From NCBI RefSeq assembly GCF_000426345.1, contig NZ_AUFE01000002.1:1-64000 (forward strand): DNA of 64,000 nt, written 5' to 3'. The stretch comes from Cupriavidus phytohabitans. Its GTDB lineage: Bacteria; Pseudomonadota; Gammaproteobacteria; Burkholderiales; Burkholderiaceae. Position 1 is the stretch's first letter. The number at the start of each line of letters is the position of its first letter. The notes under the pieces were generated by a model. It saw only the letters and a program-made list of their open reading frames with translations, searched no databases and was not told the origin of the DNA. A program made the position numbers and the translations under genes. Positions 8,362-17,327 of this stretch are shown in pieces.

Positions 8362-9591
8362 ATGCGCAGGGATGTAATTTATGTGATTGCCGGATCCGCG
8401 ATCCCGGCGATTGGCAATTTTCTCGCGGTCGTTATTGCGTTGAAAAATTTAAACGTCGAGTGGGCCGGCAAGTGTTATGCATTGATGGCGATGTTTTTTG
8501 TGGCTATCGATGTATTTAATTTTGGTGCAGCAAGAATCTATAGCGTAAGCAAAATACGGGAAAAATTTACAAGCCTGCTTTTCTTGGATGTTTTTAGCGC
8601 GCTCGGATCATCGGTCATATTTTTGGGTGGGGCCTTTCTGCTTCACAGCGTCGGAGTCGTCGCGATGCCGCAGATATGGTTAATTCTCGTGCTCGCACCT
8701 ATGGCCTATGCAATGTCACATTTCCCGCTGGGATACCTGAGGCTGAATGGTGGGAACGGATTGATATGCCTGGTTTCTGCATTCGCTGCTTCTTTGCGCG
8801 TCGCGGCAGTCTGGAAGATCTCGCTTGAGCAACAGTGGGAGCCTTATTTCCCTGACCTGTTATTGGCGGTGGAGGCTATTTATGGCCTTCTGTTGCTTGG
8901 CGCGTATAGGATAGTCGTGTCAAAGCGCTTAGGAAATACGGCCACGAGCCAGAGTCTGCGGCTTGCAAACTATTCACAGATAGTCAGATTTGCGTGGCGC
9001 GAATTGCTGAGTAGTTGGTATTCCAATGCGCTATTCTCGGGCGCAAAGCACGTTGACGTAATGATTGTTGCTGCCGCTGCGGGGCCCGCGGCGGCCGGTC
9101 TCTATCGCGGCGTGAAAAGTATTCAGAATTTAGCATTTAACTTCGGTCAATCGCTGGCGTACATCGTTCAGAAGCGGTTTGACTATTCTTCTATGTTGCG
9201 CAATAAAGGGCGAAAGAGTGTTGTGCTGTTTGTGTTTGCCGCGGTGTCTATACTGGGTTGTTGCGGGTTGATGGCTTATCTTTCCTGTGTTGTGAATCTT
9301 TTTCCTCTCGGGGAGGTGGGGTCCTTCCGGCAACAGTTCTACTTTATGTTTTTAGTGTTTGGTGGGGCGTTATTGATATTTTCTTGTAGATTGATATCGC
9401 TTTATGTTTTCGTGAATGATTCACGGCGCTTTGTGTTTATTTCGACGTTCGAGGTTATTGGGGTAATAGTCGCGCTTTTTGTTTTCACAAAGTGGCTCGG
9501 TGTTTTCGGTGCGGTAGTTTCGATGGCGGTCGTATACGCCGTGTTGGTACCGTTGTCTATTTTCTGTCTTCCAAGAATAGCTGAGACGTAG
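8362..9591 (+). CDS. Polysaccharide flippase (Wzx-like, MATE/PST superfamily)
   Basis: This is a polytopic membrane protein of about 409 aa with roughly a dozen hydrophobic segments, starting with VIYVIAGSAIPAIGNFLAVV. It matches the size and pattern of oligosaccharide flippases, which move the lipid-linked repeat unit to the periplasmic face. The segment AGLYRGVKSIQNL is typical of this superfamily, which otherwise shows little motif conservation. ATG 8362 begins two bases after the glycosyltransferase stop. Position in an EPS locus with a polymerase and a Wzc-type kinase supports the role. Confidence 0.8.
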   Translation: MRRDVIYVIAGSAIPAIGNFLAVVIALKNLNVEWAGKCYALMAMFFVAIDVFNFGAARIYSVSKIREKFTSLLFLDVFSALGSSVIFLGGAFLLHSVGVVAMPQIWLILVLAPMAYAMSHFPLGYLRLNGGNGLICLVSAFAASLRVAAVWKISLEQQWEPYFPDLLLAVEAIYGLLLLGAYRIVVSKRLGNTATSQSLRLANYSQIVRFAWRELLSSWYSNALFSGAKHVDVMIVAAAAGPAAAGLYRGVKSIQNLAFNFGQSLAYIVQKRFDYSSMLRNKGRKSVVLFVFAAVSILGCCGLMAYLSCVVNLFPLGEVGSFRQQFYFMFLVFGGALLIFSCRLISLYVFVNDSRRFVFISTFEVIGVIVALFVFTKWLGVFGAVVSMAVVYAVLVPLSIFCLPRIAET

Positions 9592-9628
9592 TAGATCGGT
9601 TGCGGATTCCGTATAAACAGGGCCAGGC

Positions 9629-11014
9629 ATGACATCAGCACCCCCGCGTAGTGTGCTCCGGAGACGGCTATCCATTTTATTGGGATCTCTTCCGATTTTA
9701 AGGTTTCAGCCGGCACAGGGCTTCGAGCCATCTCCCGAGAATGAAGATAGGGCGCCCAAAATGGTATTCGCACACTATATGGTTGCGTGGCCAAGGGCAG
9801 GAGCTAATGCCACTATTGAGGACTATCAAGCGGAGATCAGAGAGGCTATTGCCCACGGGATAGACGGCTTTGCCCTCAACTGTGGTGGCTGGAGCAGGAG
9901 CGAGCCCCATTACAAGCGCAGAGTCATGCAGATTTTTGAGGCAGCAAGCGCGCTTAAGGCTGATTTCTGGCTGTTTGTTTCCGCTGATGGCAGGGCGCAG
10001 GACGAAGTCGAAGATATTGTGCGAAGTACTGCGGATTTTCCGAATCAGCTGAAAGTGAACGGAAAGCCTGTCCTTTCAACGTATTCCGCAGGGGGAAAAA
10101 GCTCAACAAAGCGTGCGTCGCTCATTAAGTTGTCCCGCGAACTTGGAGTGTTTTTTGTTCCTCATTTTGTCCCGGATACAGGGGAGGAGGAAATAAAAGA
10201 CAGCCAGGCGCAGGAACTCATCTCGAAATTGGGCGGGGCGGATGGATACTTCTATTTTGGTGCCGCCGGCTCTCCGTGGGTTCTGGCGTCGTCGATTCGA
10301 ATGTTGAGCGACCGAATCAGGGCCGTGCGCAAACTGTTTATGTCATCAGTCACTCCGTACTATAGGGGGTTGTATAACGGCACTAATTATAGGGCTTTCG
10401 AGACTTATGGCTTTGTCGGAATGGCAATGGAATGGGAGGCGGCAATCCATGGCGACGCAGACTGGGTACAGATCGTAACCTGGAACGATTGGGCAGAGTC
10501 GACATATGTAGCCCCCATTTTAGCCGCGGAAAGAGGACGAGTATTCGCTGAACGCTTCAATGACATGCTTTCTCATAAGGGGTATCTTGAGGCCAGCAGG
10601 TATTACATATCTTGGTTCAAGAGGGGAAGGCGACCGGAAATCAACCGCGACGAGATTTTTTATTTCTACAGGCTTCATCCGGTAGACGTTTCTGAGTACG
10701 GGGAATGGTCGAGCTTCGGGAAGAGAAGTGTGCGTAGTTTGCCTAGAACAAAAGAGCGGCTTTCGCCGGATATACATGTGACCTTGCTGCTCAAGGATCA
10801 GGCGGAGTTCACGGTGAAGATCGATGGGCGTATAAGCACTTTTAAAGTTGGCCGCGGAGTAACCCATCTTAGTGTTGCTTTTCATGCAGGCATTCCTCGA
10901 TTTACTCTGCGTAGAAGGGGGAGCGTGATCATTGATAAAGTCGGTGAACTGGAAATAAGTTCGGACGATTTTTCCGGGCAGTACAATTATTTTGCTGGTA
11001 GTGCGAAGGGGTAG
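9629..11014 (+). CDS. Secreted GH71-like glycoside hydrolase (alpha-1,3-glucanase family)
   Basis: The N-terminus is a basic and hydrophobic export signal (RRRLSILLGSLPILRFQPAQG), possibly twin-arginine. The following domain matches glycoside hydrolase family 71, known mainly from fungal endo-alpha-1,3-glucanases: KMVFAHYMVAWP, then HGIDGFALNCGGW, and the late VTWNDWAESTYVAPI block. After about residue 300 comes an extra domain of unknown fold (beta-rich by eye), to 461 aa. In a locus that makes a polymer, a hydrolase usually trims, releases or edits the product; this is inference. It starts 38 bases after the flippase. Substrate is not shown by sequence. Confidence 0.75.
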   Translation: MTSAPPRSVLRRRLSILLGSLPILRFQPAQGFEPSPENEDRAPKMVFAHYMVAWPRAGANATIEDYQAEIREAIAHGIDGFALNCGGWSRSEPHYKRRVMQIFEAASALKADFWLFVSADGRAQDEVEDIVRSTADFPNQLKVNGKPVLSTYSAGGKSSTKRASLIKLSRELGVFFVPHFVPDTGEEEIKDSQAQELISKLGGADGYFYFGAAGSPWVLASSIRMLSDRIRAVRKLFMSSVTPYYRGLYNGTNYRAFETYGFVGMAMEWEAAIHGDADWVQIVTWNDWAESTYVAPILAAERGRVFAERFNDMLSHKGYLEASRYYISWFKRGRRPEINRDEIFYFYRLHPVDVSEYGEWSSFGKRSVRSLPRTKERLSPDIHVTLLLKDQAEFTVKIDGRISTFKVGRGVTHLSVAFHAGIPRFTLRRRGSVIIDKVGELEISSDDFSGQYNYFAGSAKG

Positions 11015-11043
11015 ATCGAAGTTGGTCGAAACCGAGGAGTTGT

Positions 11044-12084
11044 ATGCTTTATTCCGTCCAGTTTTTGAGAGCCGTAGCCGCCGTCCTTGTCGTCGTCTGC
11101 CATGCTGTTACCAAGCAAGGGCAGATTTCCGGAACCGGCGCGGTTTGGGAGATCGGCGGGTCGGGCGTCGATCTCTTCTTCATCATTTCCGGGTTCATCA
11201 TGTGCCACGTGACAGCCAACCGGAAGGTGACTATGCGGGGCTTCCTGGTCGCCCGCGTGCTTCGAATCATCCCGCTGTACTGGGCGCTCACTCTGGTTGC
11301 GCTAATGGTCTACATCGTAAGCCCGAGTCTGGTGAACAGTAGTGGCGGCACCACGACGGTGCTGCACTCGTTCACGTTGATTCCGACGGGGGCTAAGTTT
11401 CTAATCCAGAACGGGTGGACGCTGACCTATGAGTTTTGGTTCTACGTTATCTTCGCCGCTACCCTCGGTTTCGCACTCCGATGGAGGTTGGCGATTGTCA
11501 GTGGCATCATGGTCGCGCTTGCAGTTGGAGGTTCGGTGCTGCAGCCAGCCAACCCCACAGTCAAATTTCTTACGGCTCCTATTGTGCTTGAGTTTGTTAT
11601 GGGCATAGGGGCGTACTTGTTCGTGAGGTATGGTCCTCGGTCACGGGAACTCAGCGCGCTATTGGTATTTATCGGCGTAGTGAGTCTTTTTTCCTACGCG
11701 CTAAGTGGAGAAGTGCATGATCGAGTCTACAGCTACGGCGTCCCAATGGCATTTGTATTTGCTGGGCTTGTAAGTGCTGAGGACACCGTTAGGCGGGTGT
11801 CCGACACAATGCTTGGTCGAGTGGCGGGTACCATCGGCGATGCATCGTACTCACTCTATCTTTCTCACCCGTTTGCGTTGGCTACTACTGCATTCGCAAT
11901 CAAGCGCTTCGGGCTCCAGGAGTATCCAATCACATCGATTGCTGTTTTGACTGCGTTGGCGCTGGTGGGTGGATACCTTTGCTATGCATTAATCGAAGTC
12001 AACCTTATCAAACTCGTGAAGTTGGCATCGGAGAAATCAATGTTCGGCGTGCGAGCCGACGGCAAACGGGTGGCACAACGATGA
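11044..12084 (+). CDS. Acyltransferase 3 family membrane protein (OafA/ExoZ-like)
   Basis: This is an integral membrane acyltransferase of 346 aa with about ten hydrophobic segments. The N-terminal signature QFLRAVAAVLVVVCHAV carries the conserved Arg and His of the family, and GSGVDLFFIISGFIM follows. Such proteins transfer acetyl, succinyl or similar groups to exported sugars, so it probably decorates the EPS. RBS GAGGAG lies just before ATG 11044. The stop overlaps the polymerase start (ATGA at 12081-12084). GC content is higher here than in the preceding genes. Confidence 0.85.
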   Translation: MLYSVQFLRAVAAVLVVVCHAVTKQGQISGTGAVWEIGGSGVDLFFIISGFIMCHVTANRKVTMRGFLVARVLRIIPLYWALTLVALMVYIVSPSLVNSSGGTTTVLHSFTLIPTGAKFLIQNGWTLTYEFWFYVIFAATLGFALRWRLAIVSGIMVALAVGGSVLQPANPTVKFLTAPIVLEFVMGIGAYLFVRYGPRSRELSALLVFIGVVSLFSYALSGEVHDRVYSYGVPMAFVFAGLVSAEDTVRRVSDTMLGRVAGTIGDASYSLYLSHPFALATTAFAIKRFGLQEYPITSIAVLTALALVGGYLCYALIEVNLIKLVKLASEKSMFGVRADGKRVAQR

Positions 12085-13550
12085 ATACGCGCCGCTATAG
12101 TGGCTCTCCAGCAAACGGAGGGAAAGCAATGTGGGCGACCCTAGCGATTGGTGCCGGCATGTGTTCCATTGCGGTAATCATTGAGAACGGCCGAGCGCAT
12201 CCGCTGACTGTAATTCTGGCCCTTGTGCTTGTCGTCGCGGTCATGATGATTCGACCGCGCAATGCGACGGTTCGCTGGTTCCGCCTTTTCCTTCTGTTCT
12301 CTTTGGGGATATTTCCTCTCGGGCAGCTGATTACCGGTGATGAGATCTACCTGAGGCTTCTGTCGCAGGATAGCCTTGCGGTTGGCACCTGGTTCTTGGC
12401 CAGCATTGCCGGCGTTCTTGTGACGAAAGTCTACCTCGACCTCAAGTCGAAAGATCTAAGACCATGGCCGGACGTTTCCGATCGGACGGCGAGGGCTAAC
12501 CGAATCGCATACATGTTCGCAGCAATGTCATTGGCGGCACTTGCCTTCATGTACATCAAGCTCGGCGGCTATGGAGCGGTTGCCAGTGCTTACGAAGACC
12601 GGCTTGAGGGTACTGGCACCGACTATGATCCATTCAAGGGATTGGGAGTCATCCAGGCGTTTGCTAATACTTCGCCGCTTTGGGTATTCGTCTGCCTGAT
12701 GGTCCGAAAGCGACCGAGTACAATCCTTACACTTATTGCTTTCGCCCAGCTTTTCGGGCTTGGGTGGTTGGCGTCAGGGGTTGCCGGTAGTCGACAGGGC
12801 ATCGTATTCGTGCTCGTCTTCGCGTTGTTCATCTATCACGGCTTCGTCAAGCCTATCAGCGCAAGAAAGGCGAAGATTGTGGGTGCAGTCGTTGCGCTGA
12901 CAGGTATCGTTCTTATCCCGCTGAAGCTCGGCTTGGGGTTCGAGGACCTTGGCAAGATCAACCAGCGTTTCGCGGAAAAGCGGGTGTTGCAAGTCAGCAT
13001 GGGCCCGATCAGCTCGTTTCTGTTTCGCGACCTTTCAAGATTCGACGTGCAGACAACCGCGATCGAAGAGATTGGGAAACCTGGATACGAACTTTCAATG
13101 GGGCGGAGTTTTCTAGGCGCGATCGCCTCCGTCATTCCGTCGGCACTTTGGAAGGGTAAGCCAGACACCTTCGCACAAGAAAAGACCGAGATCGTTCAGG
13201 ATGTTGAGCGTGGTACGTTGAAGAAGACGACATTGCTGTTCGGCATGCCGGGGGAGTTCCTGGTCAATTTCGGTTTGCTGGGATACGTACTGTCGTTTGT
13301 AATTCCGGGGTGGCTGCTCGTAGTGCTGAACAGGGTCAGTGGGAAGTCGAGCAGATGGAAAGCGCTCCGCGCCGTCCTTTGGCCGCTGCCGTTCCTGTTC
13401 TTTCTGTTCGATTCAAACGTGATGGTGTATTACGTGATTCGGTGGGTTTTATTATTTGGCATACCGATGGGGTACGCCTTGAGCTGGCCGCGATATACGA
13501 GCCTTTGGCTTGCTGAAAATCGGGGTCCGTCGGCGCCCATGGCTACATGA
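12081..13550 (+). CDS. Putative EPS repeat-unit polymerase (Wzy-like membrane protein)
   Basis: This is a 489-aa polytopic membrane protein with about ten to twelve hydrophobic segments and a large periplasmic loop (about residues 290-400). It resembles the O-antigen and EPS polymerases, which share topology more than sequence. It would join repeat units at the periplasmic face after flipping. The ATG overlaps the acyltransferase stop by four bases. It is the last gene of the + strand EPS set; a strong terminator follows 28 bases after its stop. Assignment rests on topology and context, since no other gene in the locus is a better polymerase candidate. Confidence 0.7.
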   Translation: MNTRRYSGSPANGGKAMWATLAIGAGMCSIAVIIENGRAHPLTVILALVLVVAVMMIRPRNATVRWFRLFLLFSLGIFPLGQLITGDEIYLRLLSQDSLAVGTWFLASIAGVLVTKVYLDLKSKDLRPWPDVSDRTARANRIAYMFAAMSLAALAFMYIKLGGYGAVASAYEDRLEGTGTDYDPFKGLGVIQAFANTSPLWVFVCLMVRKRPSTILTLIAFAQLFGLGWLASGVAGSRQGIVFVLVFALFIYHGFVKPISARKAKIVGAVVALTGIVLIPLKLGLGFEDLGKINQRFAEKRVLQVSMGPISSFLFRDLSRFDVQTTAIEEIGKPGYELSMGRSFLGAIASVIPSALWKGKPDTFAQEKTEIVQDVERGTLKKTTLLFGMPGEFLVNFGLLGYVLSFVIPGWLLVVLNRVSGKSSRWKALRAVLWPLPFLFFLFDSNVMVYYVIRWVLLFGIPMGYALSWPRYTSLWLAENRGPSAPMAT

Positions 13551-13577
13551 TTTCCCGAGGCCTCCATTCGAAACACC

Positions 13578-13602
13578 AGCCACCTCTCGGGGTGGCTTTT
13601 TT
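13578..13602 (+). terminator. Rho-independent terminator after the EPS polymerase gene
   Basis: AGCCACC, a short loop with CTCGG, then GGTGGCT is followed by TTTTTT. A 7-bp GC-rich stem with a U-run ends the + strand EPS transcription unit. Confidence 0.85.
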
Positions 13603-14209
13603 GTCCCGGCCGCGCGCCGGCGCGCCTTATAATGCCGCATGCTCTGCCTGGCGGCGGTGAGATACTGGAGCGCGGGCAAGGTGCCATTGCCGGGCGACAT
13701 TTCGCTTTGGAGTCATCAGTTGCTGGAGAGTGGAGATCGCCCAGGACCGGTACGGATACCCCACGCGAAAGTGGGTTAGCGTAGTACAACTACCTTGAGC
13801 AACGGTTGACAAGGATCTGCAGTTCCGACGTGACCCATGCTTGGGATCGATCCCGCGTGCCAGGTCGTGCGCCTGCTATTGTGCCTTGGCTTTTATCTGC
13901 CTTGCTTCTCTGCCTTCGCAAAGGGTATGCAGTCTGGGCGCCTATTCTTCGATAGAAAAGAAGAAGCAAGGAGAGGCCGACCTGGGCTATTGCGAAAATA
14001 CCCTTGCAAAGGGAATAAGTTGCTACGAGGCATGCAAATGCGAGAGGAGGGCAAGCTTAGCCCGAGCGACTCCCGGTGTCCGAACCGCGAAATTCGACTT
14101 CGAGCCCGGATGTCGCCTCTGTCTTGAGGGATAGTGCGCGTTTGACCTACGAACTCAATGTCCCGAACGCCAGTGGAATTGATAGCTCACTATCCGTGAT
14201 GCGCAGGCT
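13603..14209. other. Intergenic region between convergent EPS genes
   Basis: About 600 bases lie between the polymerase terminator and the stop of the minus-strand sugar transferase. Short open frames overlap one another and none has a ribosome site with protein-like composition. TATAAT at 13628-13633 and TTGACA near 13806 occur, but neither has a well-spaced partner. An unannotated small RNA or a decayed gene is possible; nothing specific is supported. Confidence 0.4.
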
Positions 14210-15607
14210 TCAATACGCATTCTGTCCACTCCACCCCTTGAACGCCGTCCAGAAAATAATCCTCAAGTCCATCCAGAACGACCAGTTCCGGATATAGAAG
14301 ATGTCGTGCTCCACCCGCTTTGCCATCTTGTCCAGGGTGTCGGTCTCGCCGCGATGGCCGTTGATCTGGGCCCAGCCGGTGATGCCCGGTTTGACGCGGT
14401 GGCGCAGCATGTAGAAGTCCAGCTGCTCCTTGTAGATGTTGTTATGTGCCATGGCGTGCGGCCGGGGGCCTACCACGCTCATCTCGCCCTTGAGAACGTT
14501 GATGAACTGCGGCAGTTCGTCCAGGCTTGTACGGCGCAGGAAGGCACCAATCGGCGTCACGCGGCTGTCGCCCTTTGTTGCTTGCGTGACGACGCCGTGC
14601 TCGGCATGCACCTTCATGCTGCGGAACTTGTAGACGTGAATGACGCGGCCATCCATGCCGAGACGCTCCTGCTTGAAGAAGACCGGGCCCGGCGAGTCGC
14701 GCTTGATCAGGATGGCGATGAGCAGAAACAGTGGCGACAGCGCGACAAGCACCAGTGCCGAGAAGCTGCGGTCGAAGATGGCCTTGATGGTGCCGCGCAC
14801 GCCGAGCGATGGTGGCTTGTTCATTTCCACCGCGGGCATGCCCAGGAAGTTTCCGACGTTGTGGTTGAGCAGGTCCAGGTCGAGCACGCTCGGCATCCAC
14901 TTGATGTCGATGAAGTCGTTGCGCAGCGAAAAGGCGATCTCCTGCATCAGGCGGTGCTCGCTCATTGGCAGGGTGATCCAGATCTCATGGATCCCGTGCT
15001 CGCGGGCGAAATCCGCTATGTGGGCGCTGTCGGTGATGCGCCGGCGCCCCTCCGGCGTGGATTCGCTTTCAGCGGCATAGATGCCGCTGACCTTGAACCC
15101 GGTGGTGTGGCTGGCGGTCGCGCGACGGTACATTTCCTGGCCGGTCCGGCCAAAGCCGACGATGATCACGCGCTTGTTGTTGGCGCCGGCAACGCGCAGC
15201 AGGTTGAGCACGGCACGGGTGACCACGCGCAGGCCCACCAGGCCGGCCAGCGAGAAGGCGTACCAGTACACCATCCACAGGCGGGACAGGGAGTCGGCCT
15301 GATGGAGCAGGTAGGTCAGCAGCAGGCTGACCAGCCACACCAGGCTCCAGGCAGACATCAGGCGCGCAGCGAGCGAGAACAGGCTGCGCCCGCGCCACGA
15401 GGTGTAGACGTCGAACCCGGGCAGCACGATGAAGGCGATCGCACAGCCGAAGTACTGGATGAACTGATGGATCGGCGCGTGCGCAGTGGCAAACCGCACT
15501 TCACTGGCCAGGATTGCCGCAAGCCAGATGGCGCCGGCGTCGAGCAGGCGAGCCATCAGCGCGAGCTGATCATGGTGCCTGGCAAACATATCGCGATAGA
15601 TACCCAA
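14210..15607 (-). CDS. Polyprenyl-phosphate sugar-phosphate transferase (WcaJ/WbaP type)
   Basis: This is the initiating enzyme of EPS repeat-unit synthesis: it transfers a hexose-1-phosphate (usually glucose) from UDP-sugar to undecaprenyl phosphate. The N-terminal third has four or five membrane segments, the middle holds a Rossmann-like region ([20 protein letters not shown]), and the C-terminal catalytic domain has [40 protein letters not shown] and GPRPHA, ending in [15 protein letters not shown]. The length of 465 aa is typical of the full-size family. It is convergent to the polymerase gene, so it is expressed separately from the main EPS unit. Its GC content is that of the host chromosome. 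Confidence 0.92.
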   Translation of the reverse strand: MGIYRDMFARHHDQLALMARLLDAGAIWLAAILASEVRFATAHAPIHQFIQYFGCAIAFIVLPGFDVYTSWRGRSLFSLAARLMSAWSLVWLVSLLLTYLLHQADSLSRLWMVYWYAFSLAGLVGLRVVTRAVLNLLRVAGANNKRVIIVGFGRTGQEMYRRATASHTTGFKVSGIYAAESESTPEGRRRITDSAHIADFAREHGIHEIWITLPMSEHRLMQEIAFSLRNDFIDIKWMPSVLDLDLLNHNVGNFLGMPAVEMNKPPSLGVRGTIKAIFDRSFSALVLVALSPLFLLIAILIKRDSPGPVFFKQERLGMDGRVIHVYKFRSMKVHAEHGVVTQATKGDSRVTPIGAFLRRTSLDELPQFINVLKGEMSVVGPRPHAMAHNNIYKEQLDFYMLRHRVKPGITGWAQINGHRGETDTLDKMAKRVEHDIFYIRNWSFWMDLRIIFWTAFKGWSGQNAY

Positions 15608-16225
15608 TTGCTTCCCCCAGAAGCGTTGAGTAATGGGCGTTCAAGCGAGTGCCCATGCCTTGTTGTCTCCTCCGAACCTCCGGTCCGCGCGCGTGGCGTC
15701 CAGGCTCGTTGCGTGGCATGCATCGTTGCTGCGCATGCTCAAGGTGTCGACAAAGCAGAGTCGTGCGGGGCTGCATTGCGGCAGCCGGTTCCATGGTGTG
15801 GCGGCGGTCAGCTGATGACCGGCCACGGCCGCATCCTTGAGGGTCGTCCATGGAACCGCAACGCTCTTTTTGCTGCCGGCGCGCTGATGGCACCGGCGTG
15901 CTTCGTGTTTTCAGGGCGAATAGTGCGATGCAGCGAAATGCCTCGGTACCCTTCATCAGAAGGGAAAGTCTGGCCTTGGCCGATGATGCATTCGACCACT
16001 ATTCGCGAAGGGCTTCGTCGATTTTTCGCGCGCGAAGGTGCCGTGCAACTGACTTCAGCGTTACCCCGCTCAAGGAGGGAAGCGAGAGGCCAGCGCACCC
16101 CTCGCACCGGGGGTGAAAATAAAAAGGCATTGGCGAGCGGTTCGGGACCGCCGAGTTTGTGTGAGCCCATCAAAGGCAGATGCGGCCCGGTAGCCGGACA
16201 TCCTTCACTCAACCGCGGCAATGAA
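15608..16225. other. Intergenic region between divergent sugar transferase and paralog A genes
   Basis: About 620 bases separate two divergently read genes, so promoters for both should lie here. The + strand frame that stays open through this region reads as the shadow of the sugar transferase gene and has no coding character. No clear promoter, terminator or known riboswitch was recognised. Confidence 0.4.
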
Positions 16226-17047
16226 ATGAGAAAGAAGACAGAGCCACATACGGTATTCACGCGGGAGCAGCTGGATGCGTATTTCGCTTCGTACATAGGG
16301 ATGGAAGGTGGAAATCCAGGCGCTGCGGTATGGTTCTGCGATAGCTCCCCGCATCCGAGCGGCGCGTCGCTATTGGCCCCGTTGGTCCCCCGTCGCCAAC
16401 CCGGCGCATGGGATGCCGCCTACCGTTGCAAGTATCGCCATCACATGGAGCGCTGGCAGTCGCACCAGAGGATTGCCCGCATCATGGCGGCCGCGCGTGC
16501 ACAAGTCTTCAACACGGCCATCGGCGAGCAGGACTGGAAGCAGTACTTTGACCATCACCTGTACGCGCCGCACGGCGCCGAGTTCAAGCTCAGCCTGTTC
16601 CCGCTGCCGGCGCGCCTGATCAATCAGACACCGTGGTCGAAGGCGTTTCGCGATCAGCCGGAGCTATTGCCCCGGCAGCGTTACCTCGACCTCTGCCGCG
16701 AAGGCCGGCGCTTTGCCTTCATCGATGCGATTCGCCGGCGCTGGAAGCCCAAGGTGGTGATATGCCTGGGCGAGCGGCACGCCGAAGACTTCGTGCAGGC
16801 GTTCGTCCTCGCGCAGGCGCGTGCCACCGACCACGTCCTTCAGCCCGCCGACCAGCCCAAGACCTTACGGGTGCTCGAGCGAGACGGCACCACGTGGCTC
16901 ATCTGTCCGCCATTGGCCGGCGCAGCGGGATTGATGTCTGATGTGTTGCTTGATGCGATGGGGCAGTACATCACGCGCTGGCTGCAGCCGGACGATTTCC
17001 CCGAGCTCTCGACCGGTGCGGAGGAGCCGATAGCGAGGGCGTCATGA
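16226..17047 (+). CDS. Conserved protein of unknown function, paralog A
   Basis: This is a 273-aa soluble protein. It is a clear paralog of the gene at 21023: both share YIGMEGGNPxAxVWxCDxSP near the N-terminus, IARIMAAARA, a LSLFPLPA block, LCRxGxRFxF followed by RWxPKxVICL, and a late DGTTWLICP segment with a Gly-rich turn. The pattern of an N-terminal GNPxxxVWxCD motif, a central FPLP segment, and a hydrophobic strand then Gly/Ser turn near the end recalls uracil-DNA-glycosylase-like folds; this is weak inference. ATG 16226 aligns with the start of the paralog, although no good ribosome site is visible. Function is unknown. Confidence 0.75.
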   Translation: MRKKTEPHTVFTREQLDAYFASYIGMEGGNPGAAVWFCDSSPHPSGASLLAPLVPRRQPGAWDAAYRCKYRHHMERWQSHQRIARIMAAARAQVFNTAIGEQDWKQYFDHHLYAPHGAEFKLSLFPLPARLINQTPWSKAFRDQPELLPRQRYLDLCREGRRFAFIDAIRRRWKPKVVICLGERHAEDFVQAFVLAQARATDHVLQPADQPKTLRVLERDGTTWLICPPLAGAAGLMSDVLLDAMGQYITRWLQPDDFPELSTGAEEPIARAS

Positions 17048-17327
17048 GTCATGACGCGCACGGTTCGCCGATACCGTTCGCCTGGCCGCGCGGTTTGCGC
17101 AGCAAAGGATTGTCTTTCCCCCGCCAAGTAGGGGTGACACGGATTGGTGGATGCGTTTATCTGCGGGCTGCTGCGATCTGCAAGCAGCTGACACAGCACC
17201 CGCTCGCTAGTTTCGTGCGTGGCATCAGCGGCAGCGTAGTGCGCCGGAGACTGTGCGCGGCAGTACTCCGTCGCAGTATTCCCCACCATGTTTCGTTGTA
17301 GCGAAGTATCGAACTCAGGAGAGCAGC

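Noticed and set aside
13603-14209. tRNA or known small RNA in the intergenic region
   Set aside because: No cloverleaf with CCA-type end or recognisable RNA family could be folded from the sequence by eye.
14306-16225. A very long + strand open frame running through the sugar transferase gene into the start of paralog A
   Set aside because: The part before 16226 is the antisense shadow of a well-supported minus-strand sugar transferase, with no ribosome site or domain. Only the final part (16226-17047) matches its paralog.
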